DNA of 50,196 bases from an uncultured Lentisphaerota bacterium (GTDB lineage Bacteria > Verrucomicrobiota > Lentisphaeria > Oligosphaerales > CAITYL01): positions 1-50,196 of the forward strand of contig CAITSE010000303.1 in assembly GCA_903894975.1 (NCBI GenBank). Reading direction: 5' to 3'. Position 1 is the stretch's first letter. Every line of letters starts with the position of its first letter. Below, one piece after another: positions 25,705 through 34,277 of this stretch. The notes below the pieces were generated by a model that was given only the letters and a program-made list of their open reading frames with translations, did no database searches and had not been told where the DNA came from. The position numbers were made by a program, and so were the translations under genes.

Positions 25705-26574
25705 TCAGGCCAGGATTTGCGTGCCGATGCCGTGGTCGGTGAAGATTTCGAGCAGCAGCGAGTGAGGGATGCGGCCGTCGATCATATGAACCTTCTGGCA
25801 GCCGGCCTGGAGTGCTTCCACGGCGCTGCGGAGCTTGGGCAGCATGCCGCCGCCAATGACCCCATCCGCGATCAATTGGTCAACCTCTCCGGCATGAATG
25901 GTGGAGATGAGGGTCTTTTCCGCCTTGGGATCGCGGAGAATGCCGGGGACATCGCTGAGAAAGACGATTTTACGGGCCTTGAGTTCGGCGGCGATGACAC
26001 AGGCGGCCATGTCAGCATTAATGTTGTAGACCTGGCCGTTCAGGTCACGTCCGAGCGGGGTGATGACCGGGATCTCCTCGCGGGCGGTGATCCAGCGGAT
26101 CTGTTCGGTATCAACATTGACCACGCGGCCGACGAAGCCGAGGTCAACGTCGTTGCCCTGGGCGTCTTTTTCCAGAATTTTCTCCGCGCGGAGGACATTT
26201 TTTCCGGAAACGGCGCGGGGGCGGCCACCGAATTCGCGGATAATCGCGACCAACTCGGCATTGACCGTGTTGTGGAGGACGTCGTCCACGATACCGATGG
26301 TTTTTTCGTCGGTATACCGCAGGCCGTTGATGAAGCGGCTTTCGACCTTTTCGGCCTTGAGCCTGGCGCTGATGGCCTTGCCGCCGCCGTGAACGAGCAC
26401 GGGGCGCATGCCGGCGCATTCCATGAATACCATGTCGCGCAACACACCGCGGAGGGCGGCGGCGTCTTCCATGAAACTGCCGCCGGCCTTGATCACGACC
26501 AGGCTGCCGCGGAAGTCCTGAATGTAGGGCAGCGCCTCGATCAGGACGTCCGCCTTCTGAATAAGCTGTTCCAT
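25705..26574 (-). CDS. argB: Acetylglutamate kinase
   Basis: VVIKAGGSFMED, LVHGGGKAISARL, GRDLNGQVYNINADMAACVIAAELKARKIVFLSDVPGIL, GGGMLPKLRSAVEAL. Confidence 0.97.
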   Translation of the reverse strand: MEQLIQKADVLIEALPYIQDFRGSLVVIKAGGSFMEDAAALRGVLRDMVFMECAGMRPVLVHGGGKAISARLKAEKVESRFINGLRYTDEKTIGIVDDVLHNTVNAELVAIIREFGGRPRAVSGKNVLRAEKILEKDAQGNDVDLGFVGRVVNVDTEQIRWITAREEIPVITPLGRDLNGQVYNINADMAACVIAAELKARKIVFLSDVPGILRDPKAEKTLISTIHAGEVDQLIADGVIGGGMLPKLRSAVEALQAGCQKVHMIDGRIPHSLLLEIFTDHGIGTQILA

Positions 26575-26587
26575 GGCTCGGTCTCCT

Positions 26588-27994
26588 TCAGAAACTTAGC
26601 CGAGTTTCCAGGCGAATCCATTCCTGAGTGCCGGCATCGCCCGCGTCAAAATAGTCGCCGGGGATCAGGGTGGAAACAATGAAGGAAGTGCTCCACCAGG
26701 AGGTGATCTGATACCTGGCGACAATGCCGATCAGATGGCCGATGACCGCGCCGTCGCCGTTGGCGCCGCCGCCGCCGGCCATGGCGTAACTGGTATGATC
26801 GGCGAGGAGATAGGCGTAGGACGGGGTGACCGTGACTTTTTTGGGCACGACCTGGAGTGGCACGGCAAGGCGGAACTGGTGCAAGTTGGTCCAGTTTCCA
26901 CCCAGCATGTTCGGCATCAGTTCTTCCGTCCAGATCGGATACCCGGCGAAGGAGGACACCCAGCCGCCATAGGAATCACCATCGCCGGGATCATCACCGC
27001 TGAACCAGGTGTATTCGAATTGGAACTCGGGCTGCAGGACGGTACCTGTCGGGGTTTTCAGGTTCACCCGGGCGTCGACCATGGAGCCGTAGGCGTTCAC
27101 CTTGTCGCCAGCGCGCACGCCGGCCTGGTACTTGCCGATCTGTTGGGCGTATTCCAAGCTGTAGTCCACCAGATCATGCGGAGAACCGAAGACGCGGACA
27201 CCGGGGGTGGCCATCTGCATGTTCTGATTATCGTACTGCTCATCATGCACGTCAACCCCCATCAGATAGAGGTCGGTGTTGAAGATCTTGTCGAACTTGT
27301 GCGTCCAGTAAGCGCCAACGATGGAAGAGTCGCCGACGGACAGGCGGCGGTCCCGGTTATTGATTACGATAAATTCGTCCTTGTACTGATTGTAGAAGGC
27401 AAAAAGCCGGAGAACGTCTTGTTCCGCCTTATAGGTGGCGACGAGACCGTCAAAATAGAGGGTACGGCTGCCGTCGCCCGGGGTGCCTTCAAAGAGGACC
27501 ATGCCATTGCCGAACATCGGGCCGATCACGCCCTTGTCGTTCTTTTCGGTCAGGTCCATGCGGCCAAAGCGGAGAGACCAGCCGGTGTCCGCGATCTTGT
27601 CGAAGTTCAGGTAGAGATTGTCAATCACCACTTCGTCCGGCCATTCCCAACTGGCCTTGTTGGCGCGGTTGTCACCGGAACGGGAGGAAAAATCCTGCCA
27701 GCGGTGGGCGACCCGGGTAAAGAGTTCCACGTTCTGGGTCAAATGCCAGTCGGCCCAGAGCCGGGTCTGCTGACGGTAGAACTCCGTGGCCGGCCCCTGG
27801 TTCGCGCGAGTGGGGTTCATGTTGCGAATGTACGCTTCGCGGCTGTAGTGTTCCAGGCGGAGGGAGGTGTCACCGCCCAGGCTGAGAACGGGATTGCCGT
27901 CCTTGTCCTTGATCACCGCGACATCGGCCGCCAGACGCCCGCACATCGCCAGACACACCGACACGAGCAGGATTCGCAACATTCTGGATCGCAT
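26588..27994 (-). CDS. Outer-membrane porin (alginate-export-like beta-barrel)
   Basis: Signal peptide MLRILLVSVCLAMCGRLAA; SLRLEHYSREAY...RQQTRLWADWHLTQNVELFTRVAHRWQ, FGRMDL, terminal ETRLSF. Confidence 0.85.
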   Translation of the reverse strand: MRSRMLRILLVSVCLAMCGRLAADVAVIKDKDGNPVLSLGGDTSLRLEHYSREAYIRNMNPTRANQGPATEFYRQQTRLWADWHLTQNVELFTRVAHRWQDFSSRSGDNRANKASWEWPDEVVIDNLYLNFDKIADTGWSLRFGRMDLTEKNDKGVIGPMFGNGMVLFEGTPGDGSRTLYFDGLVATYKAEQDVLRLFAFYNQYKDEFIVINNRDRRLSVGDSSIVGAYWTHKFDKIFNTDLYLMGVDVHDEQYDNQNMQMATPGVRVFGSPHDLVDYSLEYAQQIGKYQAGVRAGDKVNAYGSMVDARVNLKTPTGTVLQPEFQFEYTWFSGDDPGDGDSYGGWVSSFAGYPIWTEELMPNMLGGNWTNLHQFRLAVPLQVVPKKVTVTPSYAYLLADHTSYAMAGGGGANGDGAVIGHLIGIVARYQITSWWSTSFIVSTLIPGDYFDAGDAGTQEWIRLETRLSF

Positions 27995-28170
27995 GATCTG
28001 AGTTCTCCAAGTGCCGTCAAATCTGCCGCCTTTTCGACACAAAATTCCGGGTACTTTAAACGATGTTGCGGGTTATGAAAGCAAGCGGCTTGATTCCCGG
28101 AGGGTTTCTCCCTACAGTATGAATGGTTCCGGTTGCGCCTTCGCGCCGTCGGGACCGGAGACCAGATCTG

Positions 28171-28869
28171 GTGTACACCGAGTATTACGGCTTCCATGAG
28201 ATGCCTTTCAATCTGACGCCGGATCCGCGCTTCCTTTTTTTCAGCAGCAACCATGAGGAGGCGTTCCACCATCTGCTGTTCGGGTTGCGCGAACGCAAAG
28301 GGTTCATCCAGCTTACCGGCGAGGCGGGTTCGGGGAAAACCACACTCTGCCGCTCCCTGCTGAACGAACTCGGCCCCCATTATCTTTCGGCCCTGGTCCT
28401 GAACCCGATGTTCTCCGAGTCCCAGCTCATGCGGGTGGTGGTCAAGGAGTTCGGCATCCCGAACGTCACCAAGGACCGCCTGGAAAACTACGAGGTCCTC
28501 AACGAATTCCTGCTGGAAAAAGTCAAGGAAGGACGGGACTGCGTCCTCATCATTGACGAAGCCCAGGACCTGACCCCCGTCCTCCTGGAACAGATCCGGC
28601 TTCTCTCCAACCTGGAAACCGACAACCGCAAACTCATCCAGATCATCCTGATGGGACAACCCGAACTCAAAAAGATGCTGGACACCCCCCAACTCCGCCA
28701 GCTCCGTCAGCGCATTGCCATCCGTTTCCATCTCGGCCCGCTGTCGCAGGAGGAAACCCGGCGATATCTGGAACATCGCATGACCGTGGCCGGCGGGCGC
28801 GGCAGCCCGGCATTCGACGCCGCCGCGGTCCGCGCATCCACAAATATTCCCGCGGCATCCCCCGCTTGA
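28171..28869 (+). CDS. ExeA/GspA-like AAA ATPase, apparently frameshifted near the C-terminus
   Basis: GTG start; VYTEYYGFHEMPFNLTPDPRFLFFSSNHEEAFHHLLFGLRERKGFIQLTGEAGSGKTTLCRSLL, LIIDEAQDL; C-terminus continues in another frame to 28982. Confidence 0.9.
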   Translation: MYTEYYGFHEMPFNLTPDPRFLFFSSNHEEAFHHLLFGLRERKGFIQLTGEAGSGKTTLCRSLLNELGPHYLSALVLNPMFSESQLMRVVVKEFGIPNVTKDRLENYEVLNEFLLEKVKEGRDCVLIIDEAQDLTPVLLEQIRLLSNLETDNRKLIQIILMGQPELKKMLDTPQLRQLRQRIAIRFHLGPLSQEETRRYLEHRMTVAGGRGSPAFDAAAVRASTNIPAASPA

Positions 28870-28978
28870 TCAACGCGCTGGCCGACAAATCGCTGCTGGC
28901 CGGCTTCGTCTACCGCACCACCCAGATCTCCGGCAAGCTCGTCACCCTGGCGGAGAGGGAATTGGAAGGTCACATCTT

Positions 28979-29887
28979 ATGAGCCTCATCAACGACGCCC
29001 TCAAGCAGGCCCGCGCCAGCACCCCCCCGCCGCCCCCCGGCGCGCCTCAATTCCCGATGCATACACCGCTCACGCCGCCGCCCGTACCCGGAATGGCGGC
29101 CCCGCCGCCGGCCCCCGCGGCGGGGCCGGCTCCCCTGCCCCAAATCCAAACGGCCTCGGCGGCCTCATTCCAACCGGCGGCGGCAAGTTCGGCGGCCCGA
29201 AATGAAGGCAGTCCGCGCGGCCTGGTTCCCGTGCTCGTCACCGCCCTGGTCCTGCTCGGATTGCTGATCGCCGGCGCCACGGTTCTCGGATTCCTCTGGT
29301 TCATGCGGAACAAGACCTCTCCGCCCGTCGCCGCCGTTCCCGCCCCGGTCGCGGCCGCGACAACCGCAACTGCCACCCCGACCACGAGCGCCGCCGCCGC
29401 CGCTCTCCTCCCTCCCGGCGTGAAAGCGCCGGCCGCCAATCCGCAGACCGCATACGGCCGCGATTACAAACGGGCCGTGGACACGGCGCTGATGGTGGCG
29501 GCACAGCACAAGGAAGTCGCCTTGGCGACAGAACCGGCAGCCCCGGTCATGGAAGCCAATCCCGCCCGGGTCAAGCACTCCACCACGACTGCCACCACGA
29601 CTGTCGCCGACGCCAAACCGCCGGCGGGGTCGCCGCCGCCACACACCGCCGCAACGGCAAAATCCAAAGAACCCGCGAAGCCTGCGATCAAGTTTAATCC
29701 GGACACCTATAAGCTCACCGGCATCATGACCGCAGGCGGCAGCCGCATCGCCCTGATCAACGGCCGAATCATGCGCAAAGGGGATCACCTGGGCGACGCC
29801 GAAGTCACGGAAATCGAAGCCACCCGCGTCCTCCTGCGTTTCGGCGACTCCGAATTCGACCTGATCCTGCCCGGCAGCAATCCCTAG
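28979..29887 (+). CDS. GspB-like general secretion pathway protein, proline/alanine-rich with a single TM
   Basis: MSLINDALKQARAS start typical of GspB partners of ExeA; one TM (VLVTALVLLGLLIAGATVLGFLWF); C-terminal KLTGIMTAGGSRIALINGRIMRKGDHLGDAEVTEIEATRVLLRFGDSEFDLIL. Confidence 0.85.
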   Translation: MSLINDALKQARASTPPPPPGAPQFPMHTPLTPPPVPGMAAPPPAPAAGPAPLPQIQTASAASFQPAAASSAARNEGSPRGLVPVLVTALVLLGLLIAGATVLGFLWFMRNKTSPPVAAVPAPVAAATTATATPTTSAAAAALLPPGVKAPAANPQTAYGRDYKRAVDTALMVAAQHKEVALATEPAAPVMEANPARVKHSTTTATTTVADAKPPAGSPPPHTAATAKSKEPAKPAIKFNPDTYKLTGIMTAGGSRIALINGRIMRKGDHLGDAEVTEIEATRVLLRFGDSEFDLILPGSNP

Positions 29888-29952
29888 CCCGGCCAAGCCG
29901 GAGCCAAGCGTGTGGTGCTATGCAATCATTGCGGCCGGCTTGCCCAGGCTAC
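29884..29952 (+). repeat. 69-nt hairpin element, copy 2
   Basis: ctagcccggccaagccggagccaagcgtgtggtgctatgcaatcattgcggccggcttgcccaggctac. Confidence 0.9.
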
Positions 29953-29975
29953 TGTTTATCAGACGGCCATCTCCA

Positions 29976-31028
29976 TCACGGCGCCCGCCCGCAAGTTCCA
30001 CCGGCGAGCAGGCCGCAGGCGGCCAGGATGTCGCTTCCGCCGCTGTAGCGCCGGGCCACGGGTGCATCCAGTCCCGCCCGCAACGCGTCGCGGAACGCAT
30101 TCAATTCCGCTGCCGGCGGCGGCCGGAAGCGGCCGGAGGGATCGTTGACATCGATCAAGTCAAGCTTGACCGGCAACCCGCGGGTCAACTCCGCCAACTG
30201 CCGGGCATCTTCCGTCCGGGTGTTCTCGCCCGAGATCATGACCCAAGCTAGGGTAACGCGCTGCCCCGTGGCCGCATGATACTCACGCAGAGTCGCGATC
30301 AGCTCCGCCGTCGGGTACGCCGCCTCCGCCGGCATCAGCGCCCGACGGCGTTCCGGGTCGGCGCTGGTCAGGGACACCACCAGCCGGAAAGGCTGCCGCT
30401 CCGCCGTGAACCGCCGGATGCCGGGCACAATGCCCACGGTCGAAATCGTAATCGCCTTGGCGGCAATCGCGCCGCCGCAAGGTTCGGCCAGAATATGCGC
30501 CGCCCGCAGCACCGCGTCATAATTGAGCAGCGGTTCGCCCATCCCCATGAACACCACGCCCCGGACCGGATGCGGCGAGTCATCCCGGATTTTCAGCACC
30601 TGGTCCACCATCTCCCAGGCTTCCAAGTTGCGACGGAACCCGCCCCGCCCGGTGGCGCAGAAAACACAACCCATGGCGCAACCCGCCTGGGAACTGACGC
30701 AGGCCACATACTTCGGATCCTCCGGCCGGTGTAGCAGCGGAATCCTCACGGCCTCAAACGCTTCCGTCCCCGCTCCCCGGAAAAGATACTTGGCAAACCC
30801 GTCCCGCGGCGACACGGTTTTTTCCAGCCGTTCCAGGTGCGGCAGCGTCACGCTCCGGCGCACCCGCTCCAACAGAACGGCAGAGACTTCGGGAAGTTCC
30901 GCCGGAAACGCATCCCGCCGCAGCACCGCCGCCTGCAACCGCCGGGCCAGACGCAAGGTCACCCCCAGCGGTGCCAACGCGGCGTGCAACCCGGCCGAAG
31001 TTTCATTTTTCAGGCATACACGCATCAT
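29976..31028 (-). CDS. rlmN: RlmN/Cfr-family 23S rRNA (adenine-C2)-methyltransferase, radical SAM
   Basis: YVACVSSQAGCAMGCVFCATGRGGFRRNL with CxxxCxxC, GEPLLNYD, RRYSGGSDILAACGLLAG. Confidence 0.94.
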   Translation of the reverse strand: MMRVCLKNETSAGLHAALAPLGVTLRLARRLQAAVLRRDAFPAELPEVSAVLLERVRRSVTLPHLERLEKTVSPRDGFAKYLFRGAGTEAFEAVRIPLLHRPEDPKYVACVSSQAGCAMGCVFCATGRGGFRRNLEAWEMVDQVLKIRDDSPHPVRGVVFMGMGEPLLNYDAVLRAAHILAEPCGGAIAAKAITISTVGIVPGIRRFTAERQPFRLVVSLTSADPERRRALMPAEAAYPTAELIATLREYHAATGQRVTLAWVMISGENTRTEDARQLAELTRGLPVKLDLIDVNDPSGRFRPPPAAELNAFRDALRAGLDAPVARRYSGGSDILAACGLLAGGTCGRAP

Positions 31029-31216
31029 GCCAGATTCATACAAATTTGATCCGTTGCCGACACATGACACGACATCGAAACGTATATGCGCTTGTTGCGC
31101 CCGCCCCGTCGGCCTGGAGAAAAATCTTGACGGCAGAGGAAATAGCCGCGCCCCTTTCCCGTGACGCAAAGCGGGAAGCGGCGTGCCTTGGGCCCGTGTC
31201 TCTGGCCTCCGGCTGA

Positions 31217-31400
31217 TTTCAGCCCCAAGGGGACGCACCATAAAAGCCTAGGGCAGAGCGTCGCGTCGCCCTAGGATTCCGTCACAACACCGGTTGAGCC
31301 CTGAAGGGGCGACCCAATGGAACCGCGCCTTCAGCGCCCAGAACTACCGAAAACGGAAGCAGCCCAGAGGGTCAGGGTATTGTGACCCCCAGTGGGAATA
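31217..31400 (+). repeat. Extragenic repeat copy A (TTTCAGCCCCAAGGGG...GGGCGACCC...GGGTCAGGGTATTG)
   Basis: Closely matches 47922-48200 on both sides of one large indel. Confidence 0.9.
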
Positions 31401-31480
31401 AAAATACAAAAAACATTCAAGACTTGCCATACCGCGTCCGGCATGATACAATTTCCTCATTCTTCAACAAAGGAACCGTC

Positions 31481-34252
31481 ATGAAAGCCAACGCCTCCCA
31501 CATCAAGCAGATCAAGGTCGTCTCCAACACCCACTGGGACCGGGAGTTCCGGAGGTCGTTCGAAAAAACGCGCCGGCGGCTGCTCACCATGCTGGACGTG
31601 ACCCTGGACATTCTGGACAAGGATCCGGCCTACCATTCGTTCACCATGGACGGGCACTCGATCATGATCGAGGATTACCTCGAGATGCGTCCGGAAAAGC
31701 AGCCGCTGGTTGAAAAACTGGTGCGCACGGGACGGTTGGTGCTCGGGCCGTACTTCACCCTAGCCGAAGAGTTCAGCATCTCGCATGAGCCGCTGATCCG
31801 CAACCTGATCTGGGGACGCAAGACCGTGCAGAAATACGGCGGCAAACCGGGAACCGTCGCCTACACTCCGTCGTCCTGGGGTCAGACCGGTCAACTGCCG
31901 CAGATCTGCGCGGACTTCGGCCTGGACAAGTTCATGTTTTACCGCGGGATTTCGCACCACGAGTCGGACGCCGAATTCATCTGGGCCGCACCGGACGGCA
32001 CCCAGATGCTGGGCAGCCGATTTGCGCTCTATGCGCGCTACAACTGGTACTATCAGGTCCACCGCGCCGTGACCCGGCACACCGTGTTTGACAAGACCTA
32101 CGAATGGGGCGCTTACGACGAAGTCCCGGTCCGTTTCTCCGACGGCCTGGCGGGCGAAGACCTGGCGTTTGACTGCAAAGATCCCGTGGCGTGCTACGAC
32201 AAATCCGCGCTGGTCAAGGCGATCACCGACATGGTCGCGGCGGAAGGCGCCCATTTCACGACCGAGGTCTTTCTGGCCATGCACGGCCACGACATCTCGG
32301 TCGCCCATCCGCTAGAATCGCGGATCATCAAGGACGCCAAGTCCTTGCTCAAGGGAAAGTATACGATCGAACACACCGGTCTTGAGCAGTATTGGAAGGA
32401 GTTGGAAAAGCACCTGGACAAAAAGAAACTGCCCGTCCTCACCGGCGAGCGGCGCTCCCATCTCAAGCAAGGCAAATGGACCTTCCTGTTCCCTGCGACG
32501 ATCAGTTCGCGAACCTACCTCAAGCAGCATGACTTCTCCGCGACCACGGCGTTGGTCTATTACGCCGAACCGCTGGCATCCCTGGCAACCGCGCTCGGGG
32601 ATGCCTATCCCCGCGCCTATCTGGATCGCGGCTGGCGCTACCTGCTCTCCAATCATACCCATGACGCCAACGGCGGCTGCGCGCCGGATGCGGTGTGCCA
32701 GGACATGGAATACCGCTACCGCAAGGCGGTGGACATCGGCGAGATCGTCACCGAAGATGCCATCACCCATGTCGCCACCCATCTTTCGCCCAAGGGACAA
32801 AAGCCCGACGCCATGCAACTCATCGTGTTCAATCCACTGCCCCAGACCCGCGACTCCGTGGCGCACATCGACCTGGAGATTCCCCGCCGGCACGGCGCGG
32901 TCGCATTCTCCCTGACCAGCAAAAACGATCCCGCCCCCCGGACGCAACCGATCTCCAACGAGAAATCTAGCTCGTTTGTCGACAACATCTGGGAAGTACC
33001 CACCATCCTCAACTCCAACCGGATCCACGCCTATGTGGAATTTAAAAACCTACCGCCGTTAGGGTATCGCGTCTATTCCATCCTCCCCGAGACCAATGAA
33101 CCGCGCCATCCCGAGACCATGCTCACCGGGCCGTGCGCCATGGAGAACGAGTTCCTGACTGTGACCGTGAATGCCAACGGCACGGTGTCGGTGCTGCACA
33201 AGCCCACCGGGAAAAGCTACCGGAATCTCAACTACCTCTCGGACCAGGGCGAGAACGGCAACGCCTGGAAGCACGGCTCCCCGACGGCGGACCGGGTCTA
33301 CACCAGCCTGAGCGCCGCCGCCGACATCTGTGTCATCACCGATGGCCCGTTGGTGAGCACGATCCGGGCGTCCTATACACTCAATCTCCCCGTGGATTAC
33401 GCCGACGGCAACAGCCGCAACTCCATCATGCGCCCGATGCCGGTCGCGGTCGAGTACACGCTTCATAAAAACCGCGAGTTTCTTCAGGTTTCGCTGAAAC
33501 TCGACAACAACGTCAAAGACCACTGGCTCCGCGCCAATTTCCCCACCGAACTCAAGACCGACGTTACCCACGCGGACAGTCATTTTGACGTAGTTGACCG
33601 CGCCATCGCCCTCCCGGATTCCACCGGCTGGGTCGAGAAAGTCATGGGAACCCATCCGCTGCGAACCTTTGTCGATCTTTCGGACGGCAAGTGCGGATTC
33701 GCCGTCATGCCCAAGGGGCTTTACGAATACGAGGCATTCGACACCGCCGAACGCGTGCTCGCCCTGACCCTGATCCGCGCCTGCCGGATCAAACTCGCGG
33801 TCAGCGAGGAAAAACAGACAGAGCTTCCGGACCTGGGGATTCAATGCCCCGGTGAACGCGCCTTTGAGTACTCGCTCTGTTTTCATGCCGGCACCTGGAG
33901 TGACGCCGGCCTGCCGGCCCGCGCCGCGGAACCGTTTGTCCCGGTTCGGGCCGTGATGGCCGGCCGCGGCAAGGGGACACTGCCCCTGGAACGTTCCTTT
34001 GTGGCGAGCGCGAACGCCAACTGCCCGGTCACCTGCGTCAAGCAGGCGGAGGACGGTTCCGGCATCATCATCCGCTGCTTCAACCCGCTGACCGTCGCCG
34101 CGCCCATCGAACTCACCTTCGGCCTTCCCGTGACCGCAGCCTACCGGTGCGGCATGGACGAGCGTGTCCGCGAAAAACTCCCGCTCCGGAAAAACACCCT
34201 CCGCTACAAGGCCGCACCCAAGAAGATCATAACGATCAAGATCAGCGTGTGA
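31481..34252 (+). CDS. Glycoside hydrolase family 38-like (alpha-mannosidase family) protein
   Basis: VVSNTHWDREFRRSFEKTRRRLLTMLD, WGQTGQLPQICADFGLDKFMFYRGI, C-terminal GH38-type beta domains; AAAGGA before ATG at 31481. Confidence 0.88.
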   Translation: MKANASHIKQIKVVSNTHWDREFRRSFEKTRRRLLTMLDVTLDILDKDPAYHSFTMDGHSIMIEDYLEMRPEKQPLVEKLVRTGRLVLGPYFTLAEEFSISHEPLIRNLIWGRKTVQKYGGKPGTVAYTPSSWGQTGQLPQICADFGLDKFMFYRGISHHESDAEFIWAAPDGTQMLGSRFALYARYNWYYQVHRAVTRHTVFDKTYEWGAYDEVPVRFSDGLAGEDLAFDCKDPVACYDKSALVKAITDMVAAEGAHFTTEVFLAMHGHDISVAHPLESRIIKDAKSLLKGKYTIEHTGLEQYWKELEKHLDKKKLPVLTGERRSHLKQGKWTFLFPATISSRTYLKQHDFSATTALVYYAEPLASLATALGDAYPRAYLDRGWRYLLSNHTHDANGGCAPDAVCQDMEYRYRKAVDIGEIVTEDAITHVATHLSPKGQKPDAMQLIVFNPLPQTRDSVAHIDLEIPRRHGAVAFSLTSKNDPAPRTQPISNEKSSSFVDNIWEVPTILNSNRIHAYVEFKNLPPLGYRVYSILPETNEPRHPETMLTGPCAMENEFLTVTVNANGTVSVLHKPTGKSYRNLNYLSDQGENGNAWKHGSPTADRVYTSLSAAADICVITDGPLVSTIRASYTLNLPVDYADGNSRNSIMRPMPVAVEYTLHKNREFLQVSLKLDNNVKDHWLRANFPTELKTDVTHADSHFDVVDRAIALPDSTGWVEKVMGTHPLRTFVDLSDGKCGFAVMPKGLYEYEAFDTAERVLALTLIRACRIKLAVSEEKQTELPDLGIQCPGERAFEYSLCFHAGTWSDAGLPARAAEPFVPVRAVMAGRGKGTLPLERSFVASANANCPVTCVKQAEDGSGIIIRCFNPLTVAAPIELTFGLPVTAAYRCGMDERVREKLPLRKNTLRYKAAPKKIITIKISV

Positions 34253-34277
34253 ACGAAGCCAGCACCCTGCCGCCGGT

